Assembly (NCBI GenBank): GCA_020744425.1
Contig: JAGMUV010000022.1
Span: 1,178,001 to 1,242,000, forward strand
DNA length: 64,000 nt
Direction: 5' to 3'
Source: Dactylonectria macrodidyma
Lineage: Eukaryota > Ascomycota > Sordariomycetes > Hypocreales > Nectriaceae
In this document: piece by piece, positions 24,024-35,369 of the stretch
How the letters are laid out: every line of letters starts with the position of its first letter
Position numbering within the stretch: the stretch's first letter is position 1
The notes under the pieces: generated by a model
The model's input: the letters and a program-made list of their open reading frames with translations, nothing else
Told to the model about the DNA's origin: nothing
Database searches by the model: none
Position numbers and translations under genes: made by a program

Positions 24024-24439
24024 ATGGCTTTGAAACGCCTTCCCCAATTGGTCCTCCGGGCCTACGTTGCCCAGTGCTTGCTGGCGATATCTGCCTACGC
24101 GACATGGACCGTTACATCATTCTACGCTCTCGGACTGACAACCTCGACCAACCCCCATTTTACGTCGATAAAGTACACCGAGACAGCCTCGTTCGCTCTC
24201 AAGTCTGACGCGGATCCAACTGGCAAACCCTTCTCCACATCCACGTATTTGCAATGGGGCGAGAACGTTGAGGTCGTCGAGATATTCTACTCTAAGAACA
24301 ACGTCGATGCCTCGGACATTCAAGCTACGACGACAACGGCGACGACTGATGCCAATACAGACTACCTCCAGGAAGTTGTCTTTACCGCACCAGCCTCATG
24401 CCCAACACCGTTCACTGTTACGACTTACACATCGGTTAA

Positions 24440-27436
24440 CATACCTGGGCATTTGAGTTAACTCATGAGTTTCGACCCTTTTAACTCACTCATATGAGTT
24501 ACGGCCTAGCCCTAACTCACTCATGAGTTTAACTCAGACTCATGAGTCAACTCACATATAATGATCATGTGACATCGCAGCTTCCCAAATAGGAAGTTGG
24601 TGATAAGAATCTGGTATTGAAGTGCAGAAAATCGCCGCGCTATTCAATATCACTAATTTGTATATCGATATCATCATTAGCAATGTCCGGATCGCATACC
24701 AGCCCCAGTCCACCGTGCCGAGTCCCGATAATATGCCCATTCCGCATCCAGTTGCCGAGACACTCAACTTCCTGCAGCCGCTCGCACGTCATCGAGAGCC
24801 GGTCCCATGATGCGGTCCTACGAGCGCCTGAGAAGGTCCTTTCTGGCTCTGCCGACTGAGGACTTATCGAGAGTATATCGATGGCCATACGGCTAAGGCG
24901 TGGAAACTGCCGTCGTTGTTCAATGCGACACCACCACTCTAGAGGTTTGCAATCGATCTTGATGGCCGGAGAATTAATAAATGCGTCTAGGTTATCGCCA
25001 TCGGTTGAAAGAGCCGTCTCGACCTCCATCTCCTGTAGCAATAGCTGTAGCTGCGAAGGCGGCTTCCCCAGCTGCGCTGGGATATCCTCCGGAGTAGTTT
25101 CTATGTCTCCATCGATATTGATATTGTATTCCTCCCATATTTGCCGGACTCCCACAATCGCTGGGTTAATCCACGCACTCTTCCAGTTCTTATCTAAGTA
25201 TGCTTTTCGACAGCGTGGGTCGAGGAGCAGAGCGGCGACGTAAACGGGAGCCTCATCAGACATAGTGTAGTATTTGTCAAGTACAAACCATCCCATCTCG
25301 ATAGAATGGAGCATACGGCTATCATGGAACTCCGGGGTCGAGTAGTGTATCTAATACATTAGCTGAAGGCTGCCTCTTTAACGGAGCTAGACCTTACCTT
25401 CGCTTTCTCAAAGTGGCTGAGAAGACCATCCATCAGCCGCAGCGTACTGCAGAGGCTCGCTTTATCGCCTTCTGTTATCAAAGTTGCCTCGGTAAAGGGC
25501 TGGAGGAAAGTATGCGTTTTCGACAGTATATCCCAGTCGGCGCCTGTTAGAAGATGAGCACAGCCGATGTCCTTATCATGGTCTACCATAAACTGGACGA
25601 TCTGTGCCTTCTTATCCAGGGCAACACTGATAACTTTATACCATGAGGACCACCGTGTTGCGTTGTCGATCCCGAGACTGCGACCCACAGCTTCGCGCCA
25701 GTTATCACTATGGATTGGGGAGCTGCGGAGCCAGACGGCAAGATGGTGGAGCTTCTGGAGAGCATTAATACCTTCCCATCCGCTAAATTCTACTTGCTGA
25801 GTAGTTCTATCTCTCGTCGGAGGTCTCGGCTGTCTCCCCTGGTTCTCTGATGTGTGATTCACCGTGGTATTGGGTCCCGAAGGCGTATTCTCATTCAGAG
25901 CAGTAGAGAAGGTTTCGATAGACTGCGCGCCAGGGGCGTTGCCGGCGGCATTAAGGGCAGCGCGTAGAGCTTCTTTCGAGCGCGCGAGAAGGAAAGCTTG
26001 AAGGGAAAGGTTAATAATATGGCCGAAACAGCGGACACGGCGGCGGACAGAATCGAAGATGATCTAGACGAAACTTAGTCGGCACAGCCATAGAAAATTT
26101 GTCTTTACTTACTCCTCGCTCGTGAAGTAGCTTCTTTGACAAAGCTTCTAGGCAGGTATTGTTCGAGGATGCGTTATCCCCAGTATGATAACCCACGCGT
26201 CGAATTTCGAATCGCCCTAAGACATCAGCGATCAGGCCGGCCTGGGACTCGCCAGAGTGGTCTTTTCGACACTCTAGCAGCCCTAGGAGCGCCTTTCGAA
26301 GTTTATAGCCCTTATCGACCCACTGTCCGCATACTGCAAGCATACCATGTCGGTGTGGTGATGTCCAGAGATCAGATGAGATGTGAATCATTGAAATGGC
26401 AGATTGAAGGGAGTCAGCCAACTGAGCGGCGTAGAACTCATAGCTAGCTGAGATGTAGCGCATCACAGTACGTCGGGAGGTAATCAGACTATCCTCGATG
26501 GCAGGATTGCATGCTAGAGCTAGGTCCTTTAGCTCATCCCACTCAACCATCGAAAAGGCCACTCTGCGACGTGTGAGAAGGCTGATAAGAGCTTCGATGT
26601 AAGCCTGTCGATTGAAGGCATTCCGCAATGCCGCTTCGGATGGCGTAGTCGATGATGTGATATATAAGTCGAGCGACTGCTGAGATTGATCCTGCCGGCT
26701 AGAGAGCCCGATCAGAGATGGATGATTATTCCTTATGTGGCGCCGCGCATTGCCCTTATAGCCATCCTTCCATCGCTTCGCCGTACAGTATAAGCAGACA
26801 TATAAAGTGCGAGGCTTCGCCTTCTCTTTCGTGAAAAATCTCTCAATATCGATGAAGTCGGGGGCGGAAGAGGGTGTGCTCGGTACGGTCGATGCTTCGG
26901 ATGCCATGGCGATGGTTTGATGGTATAGACAATGGATCGAGGCGATGAAGAGTCTCTCAAAAGACGAGTTGTGCAACGAAGGGTGTGGGCAGAAGAGATT
27001 GTATTTTTCGCTACGTTCTTCTAAGGGAGCGACGAAGGTTGGCCTCTTATACCTATGTTGAATCTTCCGATATCATAGGCAGCAGCCTGCTGCCTAATGC
27101 TAGTTACGGTCATTCACAATCATCGTGAACAAGTTCACGTTGATCGTGATCCTTGCCTCATTTTGGCCCTATTCCAACATAGTTTGCTGATAAATCGTAC
27201 TGGCAACTGCAGTGGTTAACTCGAAAGACTGTTTAAGATTCTGAATAGAGGGGTTGCGACAGATTAGGTTAGATTATAAAGCGGACCAATTAGACGCCAG
27301 GAACGCCGTGCTGAGTTTATGAGTTAACTCACGAGTTAGCAGCGATAACTCAAACTCAACTCATGTGAGTTTTATGAGTTAGAGTTATGAGTTAACTCAT
27401 AAACTAGGTTTGAGTTAACTAAAATGCCCAGGTATG
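24440..27436 (-). mobile_element. hAT element, 2,997 bp, apparently intact
   Basis: Terminal inverted repeats CATACCTGGGCATTT at both ends, flanked by a perfect 8-bp duplication TCGGTTAA (24432-24439 and 27437-27444), the hAT hallmark. Both subterminal regions (about 24454-24556 and 27315-27420) are crowded with AACTCAT/ATGAGTT motifs in both orientations, probable transposase-binding sites. One minus-strand transposase gene fills the interior. Confidence 0.95.
24640..26976 (-). CDS. hAT transposase, three exons
   Basis: Proposed complement(24640..25350, 25398..26063, 26113..26976), 746 aa from the first Met; a second Met at 26907 (MASEAS) may be the real start. Introns of 47 and 49 bp are GT-AG (GTAAGG...ATTAG; GTAAGT...TCTAG) and their removal restores family blocks: RRRVRCFGHIINL across intron 1 and KIHYSTPEFHDSRM across intron 2. 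N-terminal BED zinc finger (CLYCTAKRW...RRHIRNNH), central RNase H-like domain, and C-terminal dimerisation block (WWCRIE...FPRLSRMAIDILSIS...SAEPERTFS). No internal stop or frameshift remains after splicing, so the element may be active. Confidence 0.9.
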
Positions 27437-27790
27437 TCGGTTAACATTCCTTCCGAGGCCGCCAACCAAGTTACCCCAACGAGTACTACAACAACAATCA
27501 GCATAGATCCGTACGGAACCTCACATACCTATGTCACCATGTATCTATCTGAGAGTGCCGCACCTATTGTTGTAGCACAGTCCGTCGATAACATTCAGAC
27601 CTATTATCTTGATAACTGTATGGATCCGAGAGCAACCGAGACCAGCGCCAGTGGGGATTCTAGCACCCAAGACGACAATGACCCGTCTGAGAACGCGGCT
27701 TGTTCAGCTCTCCAGGGATGCACAACTGCAAAGCCCTGGGTTGCTTCCGCTGTTCTCAGCCTGCTTACCGTCATACTCATGGGCTTCTAA

Positions 27791-28825
27791 TAGAGGTCCT
27801 GATCCTCAGGGTTGTTGGGATACGCGGAGCTGTCATGGGGTAGCTTGTCCGACTCTCACATCCATGGAGACGGCCACGGGAGGCAGCAGTCATGATCAAG
27901 GCGATGAGGCAGGTGCGATGGCGCGGGTGCATCTCGGTGATGTCCTGAGTTCACAGTACTGTGCGAGATACCTGTGGTCCCGTGTGCAGGTACTTCCGAT
28001 ACATGTTCCGCGGGCCAGAAAACGGGGCTCAACTAGGCCCAAAACGGGGCCAGCCAACACCAACGCATGCATTCTTTTTGTAATGGTCAGATATGTCATG
28101 TGACATCGGTGAAAGAGCTGCGAATGTAAGGGGTGAGGGACCCTGACTTTAGTGACTTTAGAAACCTAGGAAATTAGACCTTTAAAACCTTAGTGACCTT
28201 AGTGAGCGCTTTACATCTTGTATCTACGCCCTAACCTTGATTGATGATTCCTCAGAACAAGCTGGAATTAATGCGGAGCCCTACAGCTCGCTTCACGATT
28301 TACTGGTTCATATCTATTACTGGTGAGCTATGTCATCGTTGCACTCACGGCATACCAACTGTTTGTCTATTATTCTTAGCAGACTTAGTTCTGCCGTTTC
28401 TATTGCGTTACATCTTACTGTTGGCGTTTTCCCCGGACCATTTGTCGACGTCTCGTCCTTCGTAGACCCCGTCTTGAACAGAGGGTACCCTGTATCTTCA
28501 AAGACCGGCCAATGCATCGGGAGGCCCGTCGATGCATCCATCTATGACCTCTCGTAATAATGCTTTGAGCTTTTGTCCTCTCAACAAATCGCTCCCTTGT
28601 TTTGCTTGACCTTTTTACACAGACGCACACATTTCATGGGGGACGTACTCTCTTGACGTCGGTTTACCTACCATGTCTCTGCCGTCGTCTCTCGAACAAT
28701 TAACAGAAGCCCATGCTTAGCTAAATTCCTTGTACAGTGAAGACAATTCTAATCCAAAAGACGCCGCAGATAGCTCTTGCGCCGGGTGTCCACCACCACC
28801 TAGTATCCGTCCTCCGTTGGGGCGA
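27791..28825. other. no gene recognised
   Basis: Only short unsupported frames. An AT-rich degenerate tandem (GTGACTTTAG/GTGACCTTAG) is visible around 28140-28210. Confidence 0.4.
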
Positions 28826-29407
28826 TTAGAGCATGATGACACCGGCGATACCAGCGACGGCGAGGGCGATGCCGGCCTTGATGGAGGTGAGGCCGGCACC
28901 GTTGTCGTCGACCTTGTTGGAGTCGTCCTCGTCATCGGACGAGGAGTCAGCGTTGGAGTCCTCGTCGGGTGAGGAGCCGCCAGACGAGGAAGAGCTGCCC
29001 GTCTGAGAAGCCCGCTGCGCGTCGCAGCTGGCTATGTACTGGGTCGCGGACCAGAGCTGATCGCTGGCCTCGGGGACGTCGCTGCAGACCGCGAGAAAGG
29101 TGGAGATACCCTCCTTCTGGTTGCTGTACCAGGAGACCATGGAGGAGACCCATGAGGTGTACTCTTCTGCGAACGGACCGGTGATGGTAGGGATCTCGCA
29201 GGGGACGGTGACGCCGGCGGCCTGGGTCTGGGTGCCGATGAACTCGGCGAGAGAGGTGCCAGGAATAGGGGTGTTGAACGAGTCGACGAGAAGCTCCACG
29301 TAGACTGAGGAGCACTTTGCAGCATCACGCTTCTCCAGGCGATCGCGGGCAGGGTGAGTGGCAGCGACAATGGTCGCGCCAGCAGCGAGGAGAACAGCTG
29401 ATCGCAT
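28826..29407 (-). CDS. small secreted GPI-anchor-type protein
   Basis: 193 aa from ATG 29407 (MRSAVLLAAGATIVAA), chosen because it gives a clean signal peptide; the frame is open further upstream but those residues are not signal-like. After the signal comes a probable Kex2 site (DRLEKR). The mature part is about 110 residues with four Cys, then an S/G/D/E-rich linker (QTGSSSSSGG...DEDSN) and a C-terminal hydrophobic stretch (AGIALAVAGIAGVIML) that fits GPI attachment. Probably displayed at the cell wall or plasma membrane; function unknown. No intron is needed. Neighbours are transposon-damaged secreted genes, suggesting a fast-evolving surface-protein region. Confidence 0.8.
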   Translation of the reverse strand: MRSAVLLAAGATIVAATHPARDRLEKRDAAKCSSVYVELLVDSFNTPIPGTSLAEFIGTQTQAAGVTVPCEIPTITGPFAEEYTSWVSSMVSWYSNQKEGISTFLAVCSDVPEASDQLWSATQYIASCDAQRASQTGSSSSSGGSSPDEDSNADSSSDDEDDSNKVDDNGAGLTSIKAGIALAVAGIAGVIML

Positions 29408-31091
29408 TTTGACTTGAGCGATTGAGAGGCGGATAAAGTGGATTGATACTGTAGAGCACGGACAGGGGGTTTGGCAGAGTGGAAAAGCGAAGGACAGAAG
29501 AATTCTAACCATCGTCGAGCCGCGAATGGCAGCATTTAAGCTGGTTCTAACTCCAAACTCCAACCCATCCCCTATCCCTGCTTCAACAGCAATTTATTCA
29601 AGGGGCTGAAGAGCTGAGTATCACTGTGCAAGGCTCACACAGAGGCTATTCCCCTTGAGCTGATGTCTGCGCATTGCCCTTCGCTGCAAGGGATTCGATT
29701 CTTATTGTCAAGGCAGCAGACTGCGTCTGGAAGCTGAATGCCCTTATTAAACGTCCCCACCCCCACCCGCAGGATTCAGTTTGGGCCAGGCAGACACGGA
29801 GTCTGGGCTTGGGAGATCTATCCCTCAATCGGTGTGATTATTCCGATCGCTTCTGATCGTCTCCCTCCTGTGGGGACGAAGTCGCCTTGTATGGCTAGCC
29901 AGGGGTAGCGCGGCTTTCCTTTCAGCTCATCAAGCTAATGTGCCCTAATACCAGTAAGCCCGTTTTACTGAATCCGCTAGCTGCTTAACTTACTTTAGAG
30001 TTTGTTCTGGAAAGTTCGGCAAAAAGCTTGTCGAGGTTTTTATGTAAAGTCCCGCAATAACCGCGGCCTTGGCACATAAGGGTCTGTCTTCACTTAGAAC
30101 TGTATTTTGCGTTTTGATTTGCATTATGAGCAAGGGGCAGTCACGAGCGCCACATCCAGGGTGAATAAGGTAATTTGGGCAGTTATTTTCTATGCATCCT
30201 ATTAATAGTCAATTGACCTTACATTACTCCTACTATATAGAAAAATGAGATAAATCTGCGCTTAGTTGCCCATGGTTACTATCGTTCCCAGGTTGTATCT
30301 CATGCCCAGATTATCACAGAGTATACCACAGCCAGAGACAGTCTTATCGACCCAAGGAGGTTAGGGCATCCTCCCGATATCCTTCTACCTATAGTTAAAA
30401 TAACGTAAAACTAAGCCAATCCAGCCCCGCCGCAATAACCGGTCGTAGCAGCTGGGCATCGCTTGGTCCAGTGTCTCAGCTTGTCAGACTGACAGCCCCA
30501 CGCACTGAATGATCAGTGCAGTCCTCGTGTTCCCATAGTATCTTAACTAACCCAGACTTTCAAGCCTTACGGTATCTTACGTGCTTCAGGCCCTGTAGGA
30601 CACTACTAAGCCAATTAGAGAGTTAATAAGCGATAATCAAGATGTTTGCCCACATAGTATGCCCATGACATGTGGAAATGACATAGGTGGGGGACCTGAC
30701 GGAAGGTTCTGCAAGGTGGGGCGGGCGAGAGCCCAGACATGGATCGAAACAGCCTTGTGTGCCGGTGGCCTGAGGTGGACTGTGTGCTGCAGGTGCAAGG
30801 ATCCCTTAGGCGTCTCGGTGTTCGGTTTGAGAATAGGAGGAATGCGATGAGGATGGGAGGACCGAAGGTATATAAGATGAGAGGGATGCCACTTAGGTCT
30901 TGAGTTGCAAACAGAAAAAAGAAGAGCTGCGATTGACTGGCTAACTGGCTGCTAAGATAACGGTTTATGCTTCTACGTCTAAAAGCTTCGCCATTTACTA
31001 ACACAACTTCAAAGATCAACCACTCCTCAAGTCTTCTAACATTAATACCCACTTTAAGTCCTCGCCCTCGCCATCCTAACTCATCGACACA
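29408..31091. other. intergenic
   Basis: Nothing supported in 1.7 kb. A TATATAAG at about 30869 lies 220 bp upstream of the next gene's ATG and could be its TATA element. Confidence 0.4.
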
Positions 31092-31717
31092 ATGACTATC
31101 ACTACATTAACTCAAGGCCTTTCAGTCACCGGCGTCCCAAAGATGCCCTTCTGGCTAACTATCATTCGAGTCGCTGCCCTCGTCCTATCTTTTGGTGTCC
31201 TTATCGCCGCCGCCCACCATCTCTCGCTCTTGGGCGGCATGATTAGCTTCTACAGTGATTCAAACCCTGCTGGTTTCCTCATCTTCGACGTATGCCTTCT
31301 CTCCCTCATCTCCTAGAAATAGACCTGACACCGACATAGTCCATCTTGACCTTCTTCGTCCTCGGTGGAATGCTCGCTTCCGAGTTCTTTGCGCCACACC
31401 TCTACTATCGACCCACCTTTATCTGCAGTCTCCTCCTCGCTGCCATCTTCTGGCTCTCCGCGTGGGCTTGGGCGGCCTCTTTCGCCTCTGACTTATACCG
31501 CTTCAATAGCCTTAGCGGGTATAACGTCTCGAATCCTTGGGCTGCCTCCATTGCTGCTGGCGCCACTCTTGGTGCTATTACTTGGTAAGTCCTCGTTAGT
31601 CAAGTTGAATAAGAGAGCTTTTAACTTATTTATCATACTAGGGTTATAATTCTCATCATTCTCGTCTTCTTCATTCGCGCATGCATGGCTTCCCCTCAGG
31701 GCAAGGGCTTAGAATGA
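31092..31717 (+). CDS. MARVEL-like four-helix membrane protein, three exons
   Basis: Proposed join(31092..31289, 31340..31584, 31642..31717), 172 aa. Introns: 31290-31339 (GTATGC...CATAG) and 31585-31641 (GTAAGT...ACTAG). Phases 0 and 2 join correctly and the last exon ends RACMASPQGKGLE-stop. The protein has four hydrophobic segments: WLTIIRVAALVLSFGVLIAA near residue 20; the region spanning the first splice; SLLLAAIFWLSAWAWAA; and WVIILIILVFFI at the end. This is the layout of fungal MARVEL-domain proteins, which act in membrane apposition and trafficking. Family assignment rests on topology and the aromatic WAW pattern, so it is moderately certain. Confidence 0.75.
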
Positions 31718-31849
31718 TCACTACAAGCCAGAGGGCTCTGTTCAAGCTTAATAGAATGTATTAAAGGTATTCTTAGTCTCTGTAAACTAAGTGGCTTGAT
31801 GAAAAGGAGGTTTAATAGACTACTATTCTTAGATATTTTACTCTTATAA

Positions 31850-32430
31850 CTTAGATTTTAACGCTTATATTACTCTTTAACTTATGAGCTATCCTTTTTT
31901 ATAAATCTTACTCTATAATGTAGTAAAAAAATTCAAAAGAACCTCATAATTAGTTAGAATAAATTGAGACTTAGATATGTATTAAAAGCAAATAATAACA
32001 ATCCAAGCGTTATTGTCAGATATGTCAGAGGCGAAAGTTGCCACCTATTGCCACCTATTGCCACGAGGCTTAGCAATCAGCTTCTAGCTGATTCTATACA
32101 GAAGAGAAAGAGTATATAAAGCTTGCCCTGAAACCTCAAGGCATAAGGACAGAATACAAAAAATTTTACATCCTAATATTTGACAGTTATAATATCAAAC
32201 CTTAATAGCAAATATAATGATCAGTAATAGGACATTGGGAATACAACACTATTATGAATGCTTTCGTTGTCAGTATTTCAGAACGGTCGTAACAACTCGG
32301 TGACCGAGCACCCACGACTTTGTCAAATTCTCCTCTCTTCCCTCCAGACAATAGAGCGATTTCGGAGGCAGGTGCCCTCAAGAATGAGCCCTGAGATTAC
32401 GGAGTGTAACATCTTGATTGGGGGTTTGAG
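31850..32430. repeat. dispersed repeat, copy 1 (inverted relative to 38955-39372)
   Basis: Apart from the solo LTR at 32014-32185, this AT-rich block matches the reverse complement of 38955-39372 over several hundred bases (for example CAATAGAGCGATTTCGGAGG and AGAACCTCATAATTAGTT). Many differences are transitions. A further block at about 32580-32700 matches about 38810-38930, but in direct orientation. The parent element is unknown. Confidence 0.65.
32014..32185 (+). mobile_element. solo LTR, family 2
   Basis: 172 bp starting TGTCAGATATGTCAGAGG and ending ATATTTGACA, flanked by a perfect 5-bp duplication GTTAT (32009-32013 and 32186-32190). It contains TATATAAAG, a likely LTR promoter, which suggests + orientation. 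The inverted partner repeat at 39 kb lacks it, confirming an insertion. Confidence 0.85.
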
Positions 32431-33067
32431 AACGTGCAGCCAGAATTCACTCATTATAGCCGGGCAAAGCGTGCCGGATTACTCATGGCTTACGTTTCAA
32501 CCTCTCCGGAAAGCGCATATACTACTCGGGCGCGAACTAAGAGTAGTAGCGTGAAAAAAAGAAGACGATATAGTGAATCCGTTGGCTAAAGGACTTGGTG
32601 GCGGTAACTACTTCGTTAGTCTGCGCCCTAGCTTTAGCATCTGTTGACGCACCCGTGCACTCCTTGCAACGATGTCGAAAGCTCTTCGGGTCAGATCAAC
32701 CAGTGCCATCCCGTAACCCTTTCTAGAAGCCAGTGGAGATCCCAACTGTCCTTTCAACACCCAAATGCGGGACTAACGACAACCACATAGTACGTCGCTA
32801 CGGGGTTCCTCGGGTCAGCTCCTTGGGTGCCTTACACCGCTAAAACTCCTTAAATATCTCTAGATGCTGTTTTGCTTTTCACGTTACCTGGGGAGTCAAA
32901 CTGTCTTACTCTTCGACAGTTCTGTATTTATCACTTTTTCATCGCCGTCCAAGCAGATATAACCCGAATTGGCCCCTTATACCTGACCGCCTTAAAAATT
33001 CTAAAGCGAGGCGTAGGACACACAACACAGTCGTCAACTTATCACCAGTCAAACCTCATCATCTGTC

Positions 33068-34681
33068 ATGGTTCTATTTAAAACCCTACGATCCAAGCTC
33101 ACTAAGGCGGACACCCCGGAACCTGCTCCCACTCCGCCATCACGCCTTGTGAGACTCACGCCCAGGCCTGAATTATCAAAGCACCCACCACGCTTCCTCA
33201 TCATCGGAGCCGGCTCTCGGGGCTGCAGCTACGCCAGGAACATTATGGGAGTCTCTAATGGCTTTGTAGCCGCCGTCGCCGAGCCCATCAAGTTCAAGCG
33301 TGAGTTCCTGGGCCGGTACCATATCTGGGGCGAAGACGCTCCTGGAGAGGGTCAGTCCTTTGACGATTGGCACGAGTTCCTTGAGTACGAGCAGGACCGC
33401 CGGCAGCGGGCGGCGACAGGTGAGGAGGGGATTCCTGAGGGCGTTGACGGGGTTTTTATTTGCGTCCAGGACGGAATGCATCGTGAGGTTGTGGTCGGCC
33501 TCGCGCCCCTCGGGTTGCACATTTTGTGTGAGAAGCCTCTCGCATGCTGCCTCCAGGACTGCCTTGACATATATAAAGCGTTACATCCATGGCAGGCCTC
33601 TAAGGTTTTCGCTATCGGCCACATACTGCGGTATAGTCCTCATAATATCCTCCTGCGGAAGTTGCTTATCGAAGACCGCGTCATTGGCGATATCTCAAGC
33701 ATTACCCACACTGAGCCCGTTGGCTGGTGGCACTTTACGCATTCGTACGTGAGGGGCAATTGGCGTAATGATCAGACGACAGCACCAACTCTCCTAACTA
33801 AGGGCTGCCATGATATCGATTTCTTGCTCTGGCTACTCTGCTCCCCGGAGAAGGTTGGACAAGGAGAGCCGCATCTCCCCCTAACTGTGTCGTCCTCGGG
33901 CGGCCTCTCATACTTCAAAAAAAGCCGTAAGCCAGCGGCCGCCGGGTCCGCGACCAACTGTACGAGATGCCCCCTCGGTGACTCAGGGTGCAAATTCTCG
34001 GCCAAGAGCATCTATCTCGGTCCCAGGTTGCCTGGTCTCCAGGCGGGAAATACCCGATGGCCCCTTAACGTCGTGGTCCATGATATTGAAGACCTCCCGG
34101 CAATCTCGGACAAGGAGGCGGCCTTGGTCAAGGCGCTCGAGGAGGATTACGATGAGACGACGCCTAAGTCTGAAATCCAGTCCCGCAACTGGTTCGGCCG
34201 TTGCGTATTCGAGTCTGATAACAACGTCTGTGATGATCAGTACGTTACAATCACCTGGCCTGAGTCAACACAGCCAGCTAAGACAGCGACGCTGCATATG
34301 GTTGCACAGACTAAGAAGATGGGCTCCCGCTACTCCAACATCTACGGTGAGCATGGTGAGGTATTTGCAGACTCACGCCAGATCGTTGTCGAGGACTTCA
34401 ATACGGGCGAGACTAAGACATACTACCCACATATAGACGGCGTGGGCCACGGCGGCGGTGACGAGGGCCTGACACGACAGTTCGTGCTGGCATGCGATCG
34501 TGTAAAGAACCATAAGTGGGAAGCGCCAAGAGCGCAGAATGAGCTAATTGGGTGCACGCTCGACGAGGTGCTTAGGAGCCATGCTATGGTGTTTGCGGCT
34601 GAGGAGGCGAGGGTGGGTCGAAAGGTGTTGGATTGGGGGGAATGGTGGGAGAGTGAGGTTAGAAGGCAGTTGGAATCCTGA
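33068..34681 (+). CDS. Gfo/Idh/MocA-family NAD(P)-dependent oxidoreductase
   Basis: Intronless 537-aa protein. Rossmann dinucleotide-binding motif FLIIGAGSRG at about residues 43-52. The family lysine motif CEKPLA is near residue 155, following the VFICVQDGMHREV strand. The GHILRYSPHN segment and substrate-domain motif GCHDIDFLLWL follow. Members oxidise or isomerise sugars, cyclitols and related compounds; the substrate cannot be told. The middle carries a Cys cluster (CTRCPLGDSGC) not general to the superfamily. No N-terminal targeting signal is seen, so it is probably cytosolic. It has a decayed twin at 17818-19431 and lies between inverted dispersed repeats. Confidence 0.85.
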   Translation: MVLFKTLRSKLTKADTPEPAPTPPSRLVRLTPRPELSKHPPRFLIIGAGSRGCSYARNIMGVSNGFVAAVAEPIKFKREFLGRYHIWGEDAPGEGQSFDDWHEFLEYEQDRRQRAATGEEGIPEGVDGVFICVQDGMHREVVVGLAPLGLHILCEKPLACCLQDCLDIYKALHPWQASKVFAIGHILRYSPHNILLRKLLIEDRVIGDISSITHTEPVGWWHFTHSYVRGNWRNDQTTAPTLLTKGCHDIDFLLWLLCSPEKVGQGEPHLPLTVSSSGGLSYFKKSRKPAAAGSATNCTRCPLGDSGCKFSAKSIYLGPRLPGLQAGNTRWPLNVVVHDIEDLPAISDKEAALVKALEEDYDETTPKSEIQSRNWFGRCVFESDNNVCDDQYVTITWPESTQPAKTATLHMVAQTKKMGSRYSNIYGEHGEVFADSRQIVVEDFNTGETKTYYPHIDGVGHGGGDEGLTRQFVLACDRVKNHKWEAPRAQNELIGCTLDEVLRSHAMVFAAEEARVGRKVLDWGEWWESEVRRQLES

Positions 34682-35369
34682 TGGGTACAAAGTCAGCCAA
34701 GCGACTCGAGAGATTGAACGTCTAGGGTTCGATCGCTGATATCTTGTCGGGAAAGACGAGATACCTCCAGGACTCGGATTGCAGACTGCTCGATGATCAA
34801 CGTATCGCACCGGTGCGAGCTCACGTTGAAGGTCAACAACGGACGTCCTCGTTCCAGTCATCTCATGCCGCTAGGCCAAGACCATCAATCGTGACCAGCC
34901 AATTATATGAGTATTTAGCTAGCTGCTGCCCATCGGGAAGATCACTCAAGGGCTGAAGTGCAGTACCCGATGGGCATGCGGCTATGCCATGGTGGCAGTG
35001 TATATGCCTGGATTGTCTCCATTCGCTTTATTGTATTTCCTTCTTGTGCTAGCGCGAGCTTCTTCATTGGTGACATATATCTCTAGCTGCTTGATGTCTT
35101 AAGACCTGCGAGCAGATGCGTCTTTTGAAAAGTGTGCAGGTTAAGATAGAGCCTAATTCCCCTATTGTGAGGATGCTTGCCTCTGCTTCCACCGCTGCCA
35201 CCAGATCTAAACGTGTCAGCGTTTGGTATCGCAGGCCAAATCGGGGACACACCTCTGAGCACGTCATTGGTAGAATAGAAATGACAACAAGCAATCTGCA
35301 TTGCAACCAGGATAAGGTGGCTTCCCCTCCAGAACCCAACCGCAGAGTCATCAACCCCGGTTGCCCCTC
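34682..35369. other. intergenic
   Basis: No supported gene. This is the 3' flank of the oxidoreductase and of the convergent Cys-rich pseudogene. Confidence 0.4.

Larger units (their letters stand above)
24024..27790 (+). pseudogene. secreted/GPI-type surface protein gene split by hAT
   Basis: The 5' part (24024-24439) and the 3' part (27445-27790) join in frame once the hAT element and one 8-bp duplication are removed, giving about 250 aa. The N-terminus is hydrophobic (VLRAYVAQCLLAISAYA), followed by a Thr/Ser-rich body; the C-terminus ends in a short hydrophobic stretch (SAVLSLLTVILMGF), like a GPI-attachment signal. No catalytic domain is recognised. The insertion falls within codons for TSVNIP. 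The present left fragment reads a few residues into the element and stops. Expression of a functional product is therefore unlikely unless the element excises. Confidence 0.8.

Noticed and set aside
27609..28103. 164-codon plus frame overlapping the 3' half of the split surface gene
   Set aside because: Out of frame with the supported gene and without any domain.
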